From Enterococcus xiangfangensis (GTDB lineage Bacteria; Bacillota; Bacilli; Lactobacillales; Enterococcaceae), in contig NZ_BJDX01000008.1 of NCBI RefSeq assembly GCF_005405365.1, positions 1 to 64,000 on the forward strand: 64,000 nt of DNA, given 5' to 3'. Positions 9,521 through 18,602 of the stretch are shown piece after piece; the stretch's first letter is position 1; every line of letters starts with the position of its first letter. The notes under the pieces were generated by a model. It saw nothing but the letters and a program-made list of their open reading frames with translations. It ran no database searches and had not been told where the DNA came from. The position numbers and the translations under genes were made by a program.

Positions 9521-9827
9521 TTTATTTCCTCCTGTTTAATTACTGCTATTTATTTTTCTTTTAACTCGCAGAGCAGCTAGCTCATGACTCCACTGACCAC
9601 ACTAAAATAAGAAGTGGTATTCGCAAAAAAAGTCCCTATGCCGAGATTCGGCATAGGGACGTATCAACGCGGTTCCACCCTACTTCCAAGCAAAAGTGCT
9701 TGGCAGCTTTAACAAAATGTGCTCACAAACGCCAACAAAATTTGCTTTCCCGCTTGGCTTCCACTATCCCAAACTCGCTGTGCTCTTCCACAAATTTCTA
9801 AAATTGATCCTCGCACGTATTCAACTT
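9521..9827 (-). promoter_or_regulatory. T-box riboswitch (tRNA-Gly sensing) of glyQS
   Basis: On the minus strand the leader contains the T-box sequence AGGGTGGAACCGCG (9668-9681). It is followed by a strong terminator, a 13-bp stem GTCCCTATGCCGA/TTCGGCATAGGGAC at 9632-9660 with a T-rich tail at 9624-9631. Upstream sequence to about 9827 would form stem I. Glycine specificity is inferred from the downstream glyQ; the specifier codon was not placed with certainty. Uncharged tRNA-Gly should favour the antiterminator. Confidence 0.92.
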
Positions 9828-9833
9828 GGTTCT

Positions 9834-9863
9834 ATAATAGCGACACCGAACCCCTTTTGTCAA
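9834..9863 (-). promoter_or_regulatory. Promoter of the glyQS T-box transcript
   Basis: Minus-strand TTGACA (9858-9863), an 18-bp gap and TATTAT (9834-9839). The -35 is only 9 bp from the hisJ stop codon. Confidence 0.75.
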
Positions 9864-9872
9864 ATCTTTCTC

Positions 9873-10700
9873 TTAATCAAAAGAAATCGGCTGAAAAATT
9901 CCATCTTTTAATTGCCTTGTTGCAGTAAAACCAATTGTTTTCAATAATTCGACTGTTTCAGAAAAATGACAAGTCAATGTCACCGTTTCATGACTGTCGC
10001 TCGTAATAATGATTGGGCATTCTCGCTGCTTCAATTGCTTCAGCAAAAAAGGATTAGGATATGGCGTCGTTCGCCAGTTGCGCGAAATGGCTCCTGTGTT
10101 GATCTCCACCATTCCGTCATACGTTTGGATGATATCGATCACATCATTTAATGCCTTCAAAGCGATTGCTTGATATTTTTCACTGTCTTCATCCAGCCAA
10201 GGCTGTTTTTCATTAAACTTCGTAATCAAATCAAAATGACCGACGATTTTCGAATGATTCTGATCGATATGCTTGACCACCGTATCATAATAATCTTGGA
10301 CTAACTGCATACTATCTCCTTGATACCACTGATCCAAAGTCTGCATAAGACTTGCCGGACTTTCATCGACACTACGAAAAATTCCTTGCCGCGGCGGAAA
10401 ATAATGAACGGAGCCTACAGTGTAATCATAGCCGTCCATTGGATCCGGGCTGTAATAATCCCATTCTAATCCTGAGACGATGTTCAATTGCCCTGCTAAT
10501 TGCTGCTTTAATTCACGCAATGCGGCTTGATACGCTGCTTCATTTTGCACCCCCGGACAACTTGGATCAAAAGGCGCCGGCGAGTGACACGTAAATCCCA
10601 GATCCGTAAAACCTAAATCAATCGCTGCTTGCGCCATATCTGCTAAAGTGTCTTTTCCGTCACACCACGTGCTGTGGGTATGTGCATTTGAATAAAACAT
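9873..10700 (-). CDS. hisJ: Histidinol-phosphatase, PHP family
   Basis: The enzyme dephosphorylates histidinol phosphate, the eighth step of histidine synthesis. At 275 residues it is a typical HisJ/HisK. PHP metal ligands are visible: NAHTHS (residues 5-10), GLEWDYY, GSVHYF, GHFDLI and SDSHE near the C-terminus. It is the last gene of the his operon, after a 92-bp gap behind hisIE, with RBS AGGAGG. No terminator is visible between its stop and the glyQ promoter, so his transcripts may read into the T-box leader. Confidence 0.92.
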   Translation of the reverse strand: MFYSNAHTHSTWCDGKDTLADMAQAAIDLGFTDLGFTCHSPAPFDPSCPGVQNEAAYQAALRELKQQLAGQLNIVSGLEWDYYSPDPMDGYDYTVGSVHYFPPRQGIFRSVDESPASLMQTLDQWYQGDSMQLVQDYYDTVVKHIDQNHSKIVGHFDLITKFNEKQPWLDEDSEKYQAIALKALNDVIDIIQTYDGMVEINTGAISRNWRTTPYPNPFLLKQLKQRECPIIITSDSHETVTLTCHFSETVELLKTIGFTATRQLKDGIFQPISFD

Positions 10701-10792
10701 CGCTGATCCTCCTAGTTTAAATGAATCTTTTAATGACGTGCCTGGTATTTTTGGTGGCTAAATTTTCTACCAAACAACAATCACACTCGCGG

Positions 10793-11425
10793 CTACTGCA
10801 TCCGTTCTTGTTTCACTTTTTTATCAACAACGTGGCGGTTTGCTAATTCTTGGCGCACTTCTGCCAAATCAATCTCTCTTTCGACCATCAATACAAGAAT
10901 ATGGTACACCAAATCAGAAATTTCAAAAACCGTTTCATCATGATCTTCTTTCATTGCGCCAATCACAACTTCCGTCGACTCTTCACCGACTTTTTTCAAG
11001 ATTTTCTCAACGCCTTTTTCAAATAAATAACTAGTATAACTGCCTTCTTGCGGTGTTTCTTTCCGGTCTTTGACTAATTGATACAAAGTGTCGATCGTGC
11101 TAGCCGAATCTTTGCCAAACAAAACCTCATTGAAACAACTTTCTGCGCCAGTATGACAAGCCGGTCCATCCTTTTTTACTTTCGCCACTAATGCATCTTG
11201 ATCACAGTCTACTTTCAGCGATACTAGATGTTGATAATTTCCACTAGTTTCGCCTTTGCGCCATAACTCTTTACGGCTGCGAGAATAAAAAGTCATCAAT
11301 TGATCTTTCAATGTCAATTCATAACTTTCCTGATTCATGTAGGCCAATGTCAGCACTTCATTAGTTTCTGCATCTTGAACGATCACCGGAATCAATCCCT
11401 GATCATCAAATTTTAACTTTGCCAT
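10793..11425 (-). CDS. hisIE: Bifunctional phosphoribosyl-AMP cyclohydrolase / phosphoribosyl-ATP pyrophosphatase
   Basis: This fusion enzyme performs steps two and three of histidine synthesis. The N-terminal HisI part (about 1-110) has FYSRSRKELWRKGETSGN and the metal-binding region DCDQDALV..GPACHTG. The C-terminal HisE part (about 120-205) has KKVGEESTEVVIGA. I chose ATG at 11425 because GGGGTG at 11432-11437 is its RBS. An upstream GTG at 11434 lies inside that RBS. The length of 210 residues is usual. It lies 109 bp behind hisF and ahead of hisJ. Confidence 0.95.
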   Translation of the reverse strand: MAKLKFDDQGLIPVIVQDAETNEVLTLAYMNQESYELTLKDQLMTFYSRSRKELWRKGETSGNYQHLVSLKVDCDQDALVAKVKKDGPACHTGAESCFNEVLFGKDSASTIDTLYQLVKDRKETPQEGSYTSYLFEKGVEKILKKVGEESTEVVIGAMKEDHDETVFEISDLVYHILVLMVEREIDLAEVRQELANRHVVDKKVKQERMQ

Positions 11426-11534
11426 GTTTTTCACCCCTAGTTCAAATTAGCATCCGCCTTTTGCGAAAAATAAAAATAAATTTATTTCTAAAATTGACTG
11501 GCTTTAAGCTTCCTGTAAAAATCTTCTTAATAAT

Positions 11535-12293
11535 CTAAACGATCCGAACGGGTATCTTTGCGGTTAGCAATTGTTTTTTTAGGTCTGGAATCTTCACTTC
11601 ACCATAATGAAAAATCGAGGCCGCTAAGCCAGCTTCGATCTTCGGCAATTGAAACAAATCGATGAAATCTTCACCTTTACCAGCACCGCCAGAAGCTACG
11701 ATGGGTAACGAGGTATTATTGCTGACAGCTTCCAGCAGTTCGAGATCAAACCCTCGTTTCACACCATCTGTATCCATACTGTTGATGACTAATTCACCCG
11801 CTCCCAGCTGCTCGCCTTGACGGATCCATTCCAACGCTTCCAGCCCTGTGTCCTCGCGTCCACCTTTTGCAAAAACATGCCATTGGTCACCGACACGACG
11901 AACATCTACTGATAAAACGACACACTGGCTACCGTAGCGTTTTGCACCCTCTTCGATTAACTGTGGCCGACGAAGCGCACCAGAGTTGATACTGACTTTA
12001 TCCGCACCGCAATTCAAAACACGTTCAAAATCAGACAATGTATTGATCCCGCCACCGACGGTCAACGGGATGAACACTTCTGACGCCACACCTTTTAAAA
12101 TATCCGTAAATAGTCCCCGCTCTTCTGCTGAAGCGGTGATGTCATAAAAGACTAGCTCATCTGCGCCTTGTTCATTGTAAAAACGCGCCAACGTCACCGG
12201 ATCATTGACATCTTGCAATCCTGCAAAATTGATCCCTTTGACAACCCGGCCATCACGCACATCTAAACATGGAACGATTCGTTTTGCGATCAT
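11535..12293 (-). CDS. hisF: Imidazole glycerol phosphate synthase, cyclase subunit
   Basis: The 252-residue (beta/alpha)8 barrel combines ammonia from HisH with PRFAR to form imidazole glycerol phosphate and AICAR. It carries MIAKRIVPCLDVRDGRVVKG (Asp11) and a second catalytic Asp in VVLSVDVRR (about residue 130). Phosphate-binding glycines are in VGGGI and ASGGAG. It is preceded by GAGGAGGG and sits 130 bp after hisA. Confidence 0.96.
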   Translation of the reverse strand: MIAKRIVPCLDVRDGRVVKGINFAGLQDVNDPVTLARFYNEQGADELVFYDITASAEERGLFTDILKGVASEVFIPLTVGGGINTLSDFERVLNCGADKVSINSGALRRPQLIEEGAKRYGSQCVVLSVDVRRVGDQWHVFAKGGREDTGLEALEWIRQGEQLGAGELVINSMDTDGVKRGFDLELLEAVSNNTSLPIVASGGAGKGEDFIDLFQLPKIEAGLAASIFHYGEVKIPDLKKQLLTAKIPVRIV

Positions 12294-12423
12294 TGAGTGC
12301 CCTCCTCATATTATTTCTGTAAAAATACTTTTGCCTTTTTCGTAGATCTATTTGCTAAACAGTTCTGTTTCATTTCTACATTGCAAATTAGCTAACTCAG
12401 ACAAATCTGGCATAGCCGAACGA

Positions 12424-13143
12424 TTAATGCTCTTCTCTTCCTGCCGCTAAAACATCTTCTAGTTTTAACTTTTCGTTATACAACGACTTTCCGACAATCG
12501 CACCGGAAATCCCCAACTGTTTCAATCCTTCAATATCGTTCAAGGATGCTACCCCGCCAGAGGCCACGATTTCTGCCTCTAGTTGATTGAGTTTTTGATA
12601 TAGCGGCAAGTTGATCCCTTCACCGGTCCCATCACGGGCAATCTCAGTAAAAATAATCGTTTCAGCTCCCCAAACAACTAATTGCTGACAAAAGTCAAAC
12701 GCATCTGTCGCCGTTTTTTCCAACCAGCCTTCGACGGCGACTTTCCCATCTTTGGCATCTACGCCGATGGCAATTTTATTTCTATATTTTTTTAGCATTG
12801 CTTGTGTGAACGCAGGATTTTTTTGAGCAATCGTTCCGAGAATAACTCGATCTACACCAGCTGATAGACAATGTTTGATCGTTTCCTCATCACGAATCCC
12901 GCCACCGACTTCTACAAATAAATTTGTGTTTTCAACAATTTTTTGTGCAGTCTCAAAATAGTGCAGCTTCCCCGCTTTAGCACCATCTAGGTCAACGAGA
13001 TGCAAATAATTTGCACCGGCTTGTTCAAATGCCTGGGCAAAGGCAACTGGGTCATCGCCAAAAACTTCTTTTTGCTGATAATCCCCTTGGTAGAGCCGAA
13101 CGACCTTCTGGTCCAAGAGATCAATTGCTGGAAAAATTTTCAT
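12424..13143 (-). CDS. hisA: Phosphoribosylformimino-5-aminoimidazole carboxamide ribotide isomerase
   Basis: The 239-residue (beta/alpha)8 barrel catalyses the Amadori rearrangement of ProFAR to PRFAR. The catalytic Asp8 lies in FPAIDLLDQKVVRLYQGDY, and the second in AIGVDAKDGKVAVEGW. EVGGGI and ASGGVA are the phosphate-binding loops. Its start overlaps the hisH stop by 4 nt, so the two are translationally coupled. Confidence 0.96.
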   Translation of the reverse strand: MKIFPAIDLLDQKVVRLYQGDYQQKEVFGDDPVAFAQAFEQAGANYLHLVDLDGAKAGKLHYFETAQKIVENTNLFVEVGGGIRDEETIKHCLSAGVDRVILGTIAQKNPAFTQAMLKKYRNKIAIGVDAKDGKVAVEGWLEKTATDAFDFCQQLVVWGAETIIFTEIARDGTGEGINLPLYQKLNQLEAEIVASGGVASLNDIEGLKQLGISGAIVGKSLYNEKLKLEDVLAAGREEH

Positions 13144-13766
13144 ACGGGCACCTCCGTGAAAGCTTTTAAGATATTTAAACCGACCGTTCCACTTTTTTCT
13201 GGATGAAATTGTGTGCCGAAAACATTTTTGTTTTGAACGATGCCAGGGATTGAGATCCCATACTCACTGTCTGCAACTAAATGTTCTTGGCAATCTGTCG
13301 CATAATAGCTGTGGACGTAATAAACAAAATCATTTTCTCCCAATGATTTCACTAGCGGACTTTGGTGATTGTGTACGTTTAGCTTGTTCCAGCCAATCTG
13401 CGGAGCTTTTAGATCGATACTCGCTTGTTCAAACGCCCCACGCATGGAAACGATTCGTCCCGGAATCAGTCCCAATCCTGAGTGATCACCGAATTCTTCG
13501 CTTTTATCAAACAGTAGCTGCATCCCCAGACAAATTCCTAAAAAAGGTTTGCCTGACGCTGCTAACTCTTGGATGGGCTCAACTAGTGATAATTCATCAA
13601 GTTTTTTGCGTGCATCGCCGAACGCGCCGACTCCTGGCAAAATGATCCGCTCGGCGGCGGTTAATTCGGTTAGGGAACGCGTGATTTGGCATTTAACACC
13701 TAAAGATTCCAATGAACGCGCTAAACTAAACAAATTGCCAACACCGTAATCTATAATTGCTAGCAT
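13140..13766 (-). CDS. hisH: Imidazole glycerol phosphate synthase, glutaminase subunit
   Basis: The 208-residue class I glutamine amidotransferase supplies ammonia to HisF. The nucleophile Cys is in FLGICLGMQLLF, and the His/Glu pair is in FGTQFHPEKSG. RBS AGGAGG precedes ATG. It follows hisB after a 132-bp gap and overlaps hisA by 4 nt. Confidence 0.96.
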   Translation of the reverse strand: MLAIIDYGVGNLFSLARSLESLGVKCQITRSLTELTAAERIILPGVGAFGDARKKLDELSLVEPIQELAASGKPFLGICLGMQLLFDKSEEFGDHSGLGLIPGRIVSMRGAFEQASIDLKAPQIGWNKLNVHNHQSPLVKSLGENDFVYYVHSYYATDCQEHLVADSEYGISIPGIVQNKNVFGTQFHPEKSGTVGLNILKAFTEVPV

Positions 13767-13898
13767 GAATTTCCTCCTTTAGAATCATTTCAACTACCTT
13801 GTGACAGAAGTACATAAATCAAAGCTGATTCATCAGTACAGTCAAAATTTTTCTACCATCGTGATTACTTATATTTAACCTAAGTTAAGCTTAGGACA

Positions 13899-14492
13899 TC
13901 ATTTAATCGTTCCTTTGGTGGATGGGATTTCATCAGGAGCTTGCTGATTGACCGCAATCGCCTCGCCTAACGCCCGACCGAACCCTTTAAAACACGCTTC
14001 AACGATATGATGACTATTTTTTCCAGCAATTTGATGCAAATGGATCGTCGCTCCTAATTCGCGCGCAAAAGCGATAAAAAATTCTTCGACTAGTTCAGTA
14101 TCGAACTGCTGGCCGATTTTTTCACTAGGAATATCTAACTCGACGACCGCCATCCCACGGCCGCTGATGTCGACAGAAGTCATCACTAACGCTTCATCCA
14201 TCGGCAACAACATACTGCCGTAACGTATGATCCCGCGGCGCTCTCCCAGACTTTCAGAAAAAGCCCGTCCAAGTGCGATGGCGATATCTTCTGTTGTATG
14301 ATGCGCATCTACTTCAACGTCGCCATCACAAGTAAGCGCTAGATCAAAACGACCATGCCGAACGAACAATTCCAACATATGATCTAAAAAACCAATCTTT
14401 GTTTTGATCGTTTGCTGTCCAGTGCCGTCTATCGTCAATGCCAGCTGAATCTTTGTTTCAGATGTTTGGCGAATCACTTCCGCTTTTCTCAT
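13899..14492 (-). CDS. hisB: Imidazoleglycerol-phosphate dehydratase
   Basis: The 197-residue monofunctional dehydratase forms imidazole acetol phosphate. The paired metal-binding motifs DAHHTTEDIAIALG and GKNSHHIVEACFKGFGRAL are present. No phosphatase domain is fused, which agrees with a separate hisJ. The start overlaps the hisC stop by 4 nt. Confidence 0.96.
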   Translation of the reverse strand: MRKAEVIRQTSETKIQLALTIDGTGQQTIKTKIGFLDHMLELFVRHGRFDLALTCDGDVEVDAHHTTEDIAIALGRAFSESLGERRGIIRYGSMLLPMDEALVMTSVDISGRGMAVVELDIPSEKIGQQFDTELVEEFFIAFARELGATIHLHQIAGKNSHHIVEACFKGFGRALGEAIAVNQQAPDEIPSTKGTIK

Positions 14493-15547
14493 ACTGTCAC
14501 CTCTTCTATTATTGTTGTCAAAACGTTTATCAAACGTTCCATTTGTTCTTGTGTTCCAACCGTGATTCGTAAATACTCTTTTATACGTGGCTGGTCGAAC
14601 CAGCGGACTAAAATGTTGTTTTCTCTTAAACTAGTGAACAGCTTTTCACCCGCCACTTTTGGGTGTTTCGCGAATAAAAAATTTCCTTGACTATCGGTCT
14701 GTTCAAACCCTAGTCTTGCCAACTCTTTTTTACTCCATTCTCTGACACGGATCGTTTCTTGAATTTTCTGATCTACGTAGGCTTGTTCTTGCAAAACAGC
14801 ACCACCGGCTGCTTGGGACAAACTATTGACATTGTAAGGATTCAGACTGAAGCGCAAACGATTCAAGTCCGCAATCAACTCTGTATTTCCCACGCCGAAA
14901 CCTAAGCGTGCACCAGCTAGTTGGCGTGACTTAGAAAACGTCCCGACTACGAACAAATTTTTATATTGATCAATTAAAGACACCATCGATTGACTACCAA
15001 AATCAGTATAGGCTTCATCCACCACAACCAAACGATCCGGATGGTGTGTTAAAAATTCGCAAATTTCTTCTTGTGCCAGATAAATTCCAGTCGGTGCGTT
15101 AGGGTTGGCAAAAATCACCGTTCCCTTCAATTCATCGTATTCACTTAGTTCCAATGAAAAATCTTTTTTCAACGGAACAATTTGTGTCTCTACTTGATAA
15201 AGATTGCTGTAGACTTGGTAAAAACCGTAAGTTACATCAGGAAAAGCAATCCCTTTTTCCGTAAATCCTTGAAAAAGATAGGAAAGCACTTCATCACTGC
15301 CATTCCCAAGAAATAGTTGTTCTTGCTTCACACCTAGGTAGTGAGCCAATGGTTTGGCAACAGTTTCGACAGCGATATCTGAATACCGATTCAATTTTTG
15401 CGCCGCTTCGCTGACTGCCTGTTGAACGCTTGGCGCGGGCGGATACGGATTCTCGTTGGTATTTAATTTGATATACACTTGTTCATCTACTTGCTCGCCT
15501 GGTGTATAGGGAGTTAACTCTTGATATTTCTGATTTAAAAAGGTCAT
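14489..15547 (-). CDS. hisC: Histidinol-phosphate aminotransferase
   Basis: The 352-residue PLP enzyme (class II aminotransferase fold) converts imidazole acetol phosphate to histidinol phosphate. LNTNENPYPPAPSV and FLGNGSDEVL lie near the N-terminus. FANPNAPTG and VDEAYTDF follow, and the PLP lysine is in GTFSKSRQLAGARLGF. RBS AGGAGG. A 58-bp gap separates it from hisD. Confidence 0.95.
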   Translation of the reverse strand: MTFLNQKYQELTPYTPGEQVDEQVYIKLNTNENPYPPAPSVQQAVSEAAQKLNRYSDIAVETVAKPLAHYLGVKQEQLFLGNGSDEVLSYLFQGFTEKGIAFPDVTYGFYQVYSNLYQVETQIVPLKKDFSLELSEYDELKGTVIFANPNAPTGIYLAQEEICEFLTHHPDRLVVVDEAYTDFGSQSMVSLIDQYKNLFVVGTFSKSRQLAGARLGFGVGNTELIADLNRLRFSLNPYNVNSLSQAAGGAVLQEQAYVDQKIQETIRVREWSKKELARLGFEQTDSQGNFLFAKHPKVAGEKLFTSLRENNILVRWFDQPRIKEYLRITVGTQEQMERLINVLTTIIEEVTV

Positions 15548-15605
15548 TCTTTTCCTCCTAATTCAGCGGCATTCACAAATTTATTTTAAAAGAATCAAGT
15601 GCCTA

Positions 15606-16928
15606 TCAGACAAATCTGTCCGCACTCTTTTTATCCTTTGCCGCAAAAGTGGAATCATTGTCTCTTCGGACTTTCATCGAACGTGCGTGACCGATCAACG
15701 CTTCAGTCTCCGAAAATAATTCGACTGCTGAGGCGGCTGCTTCCAGTGCCTCTGAGGTATAATAAAGGTAGCTGCTCTTTTTAACAAAATCGTCTACTGA
15801 TAATGGTGAATAAAATCTCGCCGTTCCTTCAGTCGGTAAAGTATGATTGGGACCTGCAAAATAATCGCCCAAAACTTCAGGCGTATGGTGGCCTAAAAAA
15901 ACACTTCCGGCATTTTCTATTTTTCCTAGCAGCGCAAATGGGTCAGCGACTGACAATTCAAGATGTTCCGGTGCAATTAGATTGGCTATATCTGTCGCTT
16001 CTGCCAAATCTTGGACCAAAATTATTTTCCCGTTGTTTTCAATTGCAGCGGCTGCGATTTCTTTTCGCGGTAATTCTGCCAATTGCTGTTCTAGTTCTAA
16101 TTGAATTTTTTCAATCAATGCCTCTTCTGTCATTACGAGAATTGCTTGCGCTAATTTATCGTGTTCTGCTTGAGCCAAAAGATCCGCTGCGACCCAGCGT
16201 GGATTGGCGCTGTGATCCGCAATGATCAAAACATCACTCGGTCCGGCGATCATATCGATATCAACGGTTCCATAGACCATCCGTTTGGCCGTGGCTACAT
16301 AAATATTTCCAGGACCTACGATTTTATCTACTTTCGGAATCGTTTCGGTTCCATAAGCAAGCGCTGCTACGCCTTGCGCACCACCGACTTTATAAATTTC
16401 ATCTACTCCGGCAATTTGTGCCGCAGCTAAAATCGCAACTGGAACATTGCCTTCACTATCCGTAGGGGTCATCATGACGATTTTTTTGACTCCGGCGATT
16501 TTTGCCGGTAATACGTCCATCAACACGGTACTGGGATAGGCGGCCGTTCCGCCGGGAACATAAACCCCAACGCAAGACAACGACAAGATCCGCTGCCCCA
16601 TTACAACCCCGTTTTGCTCAGTTGAAGCAAACCCTTGACGGACTTGTTTTTGATGAAACGCAAGAATATTGGCTTTTGCTTGTTCCATCACTTCTAGCAA
16701 TTCGGCCGAGACTGTGAGTAAAGCCGTTTCGATTTCTGCTTTACTCACAGTCAATGAATCCAATGTGACGTTATCAATTTCTTCGATCAATTGATAAAGC
16801 GCTCGATCGCCTCCAGTTCGTACACGTTCAATGATTTTTTGGACGATTGCGGAGACATCCGCGGTTTCAGCGTATTTTCGCGCTAAAATATCATTTAATG
16901 GATCCCTTTGGGTGGAATAAACTCTCAT
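15606..16928 (-). CDS. hisD: Histidinol dehydrogenase
   Basis: The 440-residue NAD- and Zn-dependent enzyme oxidises histidinol to histidine in two steps. Recognisable blocks are CVGVYVPGGTAAYPS, GPGNIYVATAKRMVYG, MIAGPSDVL, AQAEHD and LGHHTPEVLGDYFAGPNHTLPT. The start overlaps the stop of hisZG by 4 nt, giving tight coupling. Confidence 0.96.
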   Translation of the reverse strand: MRVYSTQRDPLNDILARKYAETADVSAIVQKIIERVRTGGDRALYQLIEEIDNVTLDSLTVSKAEIETALLTVSAELLEVMEQAKANILAFHQKQVRQGFASTEQNGVVMGQRILSLSCVGVYVPGGTAAYPSTVLMDVLPAKIAGVKKIVMMTPTDSEGNVPVAILAAAQIAGVDEIYKVGGAQGVAALAYGTETIPKVDKIVGPGNIYVATAKRMVYGTVDIDMIAGPSDVLIIADHSANPRWVAADLLAQAEHDKLAQAILVMTEEALIEKIQLELEQQLAELPRKEIAAAAIENNGKIILVQDLAEATDIANLIAPEHLELSVADPFALLGKIENAGSVFLGHHTPEVLGDYFAGPNHTLPTEGTARFYSPLSVDDFVKKSSYLYYTSEALEAAASAVELFSETEALIGHARSMKVRRDNDSTFAAKDKKSADRFV

Positions 16929-18484
16929 AATTGCTCCCTCACCTTCTCAATCACTTTCTGGATTCTTTCCTGTTTAAACCGCCAAGTCGCGTTGTTGATG
17001 ATCAAACGTGCAGAAGACGGTGCGATCTCTTCGATGACTTTCAGGTCATTTTCTTTTAACGTCGTTCCTGTTTCGACGATATCGACAATTACATCCGATA
17101 ACCCTAACAGCGGGGCTAATTCGATCGAGCCATGCAGTTGGATCAATTCTACCGAACGCCCGCGGCCTTCATAATATGCTCTTGTGATTTGCGGATATTT
17201 AGTTGACACACGTAAAGGTCGTGAAAAATCTTCTTCAAAGTCATTGTGCGCCGCAACTGCTAAACGACAGCTGCCCATGTGAAGATCTAAAAATTCGATT
17301 ACTTCAGCTTTGCTTTCTAACAAAACATCTTTGCCTGCTACACCGATATCAGCAGCACCATGCTCGACATAGATTGCGACATCGCTCGGCTTTACTAAAA
17401 AGAAACGCAACTTGTTTGTCTCATCGCAAAAGATCAATTTCCGATTCTCTGCAAAAACTCCTTTAGCCGCGACACCCGCTTGTGTAAACAACTCATAAAC
17501 CGCATCCCCCATTCGACCTTTAGGTAAAGCGATATTTAGATATTCAGCACTCTTACTTGCCACTGGAATCTTTTGTCCGACATGATTCAACTTCATCCCA
17601 AAACCGATTGCTCCTTGATTTTTCCCTTGACGGCTCATTAATCGATCATATCGTCCGCCATATAAAATCGTCACGCGCGCCTCTTTTGTAAAACCTTGGA
17701 ACAACAATCCACTATAATAATCCGCATCATTCATAATTGAAAAATCCAAACGCAAATGAACTTTTTCTGCTAAATTCTTTTCTTGCAACGCTTGGTATAA
17801 TTGCTTCAGCTCCTCTAACCCCGCTTGTGCTTCGGGATAACTCGCCAATAATTTTTTTGCCCGTTGATATTTCGTTTCAAAATTTCCTGATAAACGAACT
17901 AATTTAGCCAAGTTTTCAGATTCTTCTTTTGCAAGTCCCGCTTTTGCAGTCAATGCGTCCATGCCATGAGAACTCTTATCTCGCAAACAATCTAATACTT
18001 TTTGCCGATCTTCTTCCGCAAAACGATCACAGATTCCATTTAAAATCCCCATGTGAGAAAGATCCAATGTCCCTTCGCCAACTTGAGCCAAACTTTCCCA
18101 AGCCAGTTCCAATACTTCCAGCTGATTTTCCCACGTGATCTCATCGATGATCTCCAGACCAATTTGATAAATTTTTTGATATTCTCCCGCTTGTCGATCA
18201 TGACGGTACACATCTTCTACGTAATACACTTTCCGTGCTTTTCCGGCTGGTGTGTTCTTAGCGATTGATAACGTCACATCCGGTTTCAATGCCATTGTTC
18301 GCCCATCATTTCCAGTAAACGTAATAATCGATGAGTTTCTTAAAAAATTGTAGCTTTGTTGATAACTCCCATAATCTTCAAAGTTATTTAAGTGATAAGG
18401 ATGGAAATGATGCTGAGTATACAACTTTCTTAGCTTTAATTCGATTTGTTCTTCAGGCCTCAATACTTCCCATAATTCTTCCAT
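16925..18484 (-). CDS. hisZG: Fused HisZ-HisG: ATP phosphoribosyltransferase with its regulatory subunit
   Basis: Residues 1 to about 311 are HisZ, a histidyl-tRNA synthetase-like regulatory subunit without an anticodon domain (LKPDVTLSIAK, YYVEDVYRHD, ILYGGRYDRL, AIGFGMKL). Residues from about 314 to 519 are a complete short-form HisG, beginning AEYLNIALPKGRMGDA and containing the PRPP loop VDIVETGTTLKEND. In short-form systems these are normally two polypeptides forming a hetero-octamer. Here the frame is continuous, with no Met or stop at the junction (about 17,545). The product would catalyse the committed, histidine-inhibited step. ATG at 18484 is chosen because GGGAG lies 8 nt upstream; the TTG and ATG at 18499 and 18490 lie in or beside that RBS. 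It is the first gene of the operon. Confidence 0.93.
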   Translation of the reverse strand: MEELWEVLRPEEQIELKLRKLYTQHHFHPYHLNNFEDYGSYQQSYNFLRNSSIITFTGNDGRTMALKPDVTLSIAKNTPAGKARKVYYVEDVYRHDRQAGEYQKIYQIGLEIIDEITWENQLEVLELAWESLAQVGEGTLDLSHMGILNGICDRFAEEDRQKVLDCLRDKSSHGMDALTAKAGLAKEESENLAKLVRLSGNFETKYQRAKKLLASYPEAQAGLEELKQLYQALQEKNLAEKVHLRLDFSIMNDADYYSGLLFQGFTKEARVTILYGGRYDRLMSRQGKNQGAIGFGMKLNHVGQKIPVASKSAEYLNIALPKGRMGDAVYELFTQAGVAAKGVFAENRKLIFCDETNKLRFFLVKPSDVAIYVEHGAADIGVAGKDVLLESKAEVIEFLDLHMGSCRLAVAAHNDFEEDFSRPLRVSTKYPQITRAYYEGRGRSVELIQLHGSIELAPLLGLSDVIVDIVETGTTLKENDLKVIEEIAPSSARLIINNATWRFKQERIQKVIEKVREQL

Positions 18485-18602
18485 GCTCATCACTCCCAAT
18501 TCTTATTAACATTCTTATTGTTGCTGATTTACTAGCAGCTTTAACTTACAACATAAAATGCTTTTCTCATTTTCATCGTTAAAAATTTATTTATTTCTAA
18601 TA

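Noticed and set aside
16925..18499. HisZG fusion as a likely assembly error
   Set aside because: Both halves are complete, the frame is continuous with proper overlap to hisD, and no homopolymer run lies at the junction; reads should still be checked.
18485..18596. Small ORF MKMRKAFYVVS in the his leader as an attenuator peptide
   Set aside because: It contains no histidine codons and no terminator/antiterminator pair follows it.
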